Origin: Chloroflexota bacterium
GTDB taxonomy: Bacteria > Chloroflexota > Anaerolineae > Anaerolineales > UBA4823
Length of the DNA: 6,611 nt
Assembly (NCBI GenBank): GCA_017860725.1
Contig: JAGDMX010000189.1
Coordinates: 1-6,611, forward strand
Reading direction: 5' to 3'
The first letter of the stretch is position 1. Each line of letters starts with the position of its first letter. Below the pieces are notes generated by a model, which did not search any database, was not told where the DNA came from, and was given only the letters and a program-made list of their open reading frames with translations. The position numbers and the translations under genes were made by a program. Positions 6,430-6,611 of this stretch are shown here, one piece after another.

Positions 6430-6448
6430 GAATATCAACAGGTAATAA

Positions 6449-6611
6449 GCTATTGGTTTCATTATTGCCTTGATCCCACCTGTGCTCATGGCTTACGCTC
6501 AGTACGGCCTGGAGACCGCGTTGATTGTCCTGGTCGGAAATATATTGATTAACGGCGGTGTGCAGAACTTCATCCAACCCAAGCTCATGGGGCAGCGGTT
6601 GAAAATCTCAC
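6449..6611 (+). pseudogene. AI-2E family transporter, C-terminal fragment (3' end beyond window)
   Basis: Two consecutive in-frame stops (6443-6448) are followed by a frame open to the window end. It encodes AIGFIIALIPPVLMAYAQYG, then LETALIVLVGNILINGGVQN and FIQPKLMGQRLKIS. This is the conserved C-terminal part of AI-2E/PerM-type transporters, in which the IPP loop and the Q-x-x-x-x-x-P-K-x-M-G motif are characteristic. Family members are about 350 residues and this segment normally lies well past residue 200, so most of the protein is absent. Available starts (TTG 6470, GTG 6482, ATG 6488) are inside the conserved region and lack good ribosome sites. The gene begins only 20 bases after the DUF2254 stop. 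It is therefore read as a 5'-deleted remnant. Family assignment is firm, and the broken state is clear for the part visible here. Confidence 0.75.

Noticed and set aside
1..6611. CRISPR array, tRNA, rRNA, riboswitch, insertion sequence or phage module
   Set aside because: No repeated spacer pattern, cloverleaf, conserved RNA core or transposase/integrase sequence was seen on either strand.

Overview
The window looks like a stretch of bacterial chromosome: compact genes all on the + strand, Shine-Dalgarno sites, one intrinsic terminator, and moderately GC-rich by eye. The phylum cannot be fixed from the sequence. No tRNA, rRNA, CRISPR array, transposase or integrase was seen. Most genes encode membrane transporters or sulfur-related proteins.

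Left part (1-1616): the window opens inside a gene for a DszB-like protein (2'-hydroxybiphenyl-2-sulfinate desulfinase / NMT1-type periplasmic-binding fold). It ends at a strong intrinsic terminator (909-961). Immediately after comes a rhodanese-domain sulfurtransferase. Its well-placed ribosome site and N-terminus lie in a different frame from the catalytic domain, and one missing base near 1028 would explain this.

Middle part (1617-4499): an intact BASS/SBF-family (bile acid:sodium symporter-like) permease is followed by a short AT-rich promoter-like gap, then an intact SulP-family anion transporter with a C-terminal STAS domain. The SulP gene overlaps the next gene by 4 bases (ATGA).

Right part (4496-6611): this part looks rearranged. 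A ClC-type chloride channel gene is cut off after about 147 family-like residues. An intact DUF2254 membrane protein gene follows. About 20 bases after it, the C-terminal portion of an AI-2E-type transporter begins abruptly behind two in-frame stop codons and runs off the window. The simplest reading is an old operon of inorganic-anion and membrane transporters (SulP-ClC-...-AI-2E) altered by deletion or replacement around the DUF2254 gene.

How the genes may work together is inference. A DszB-like enzyme would release sulfite, a rhodanese handles sulfane sulfur, and SulP and BASS carriers move inorganic or organic anions, so an organosulfur or sulfur-anion theme is plausible but unproven. I did not find a convincing new multi-gene system. 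The most useful observations are the rhodanese frameshift, the terminator abutting the rhodanese ribosome site, and the mosaic ClC / DUF2254 / AI-2E segment.
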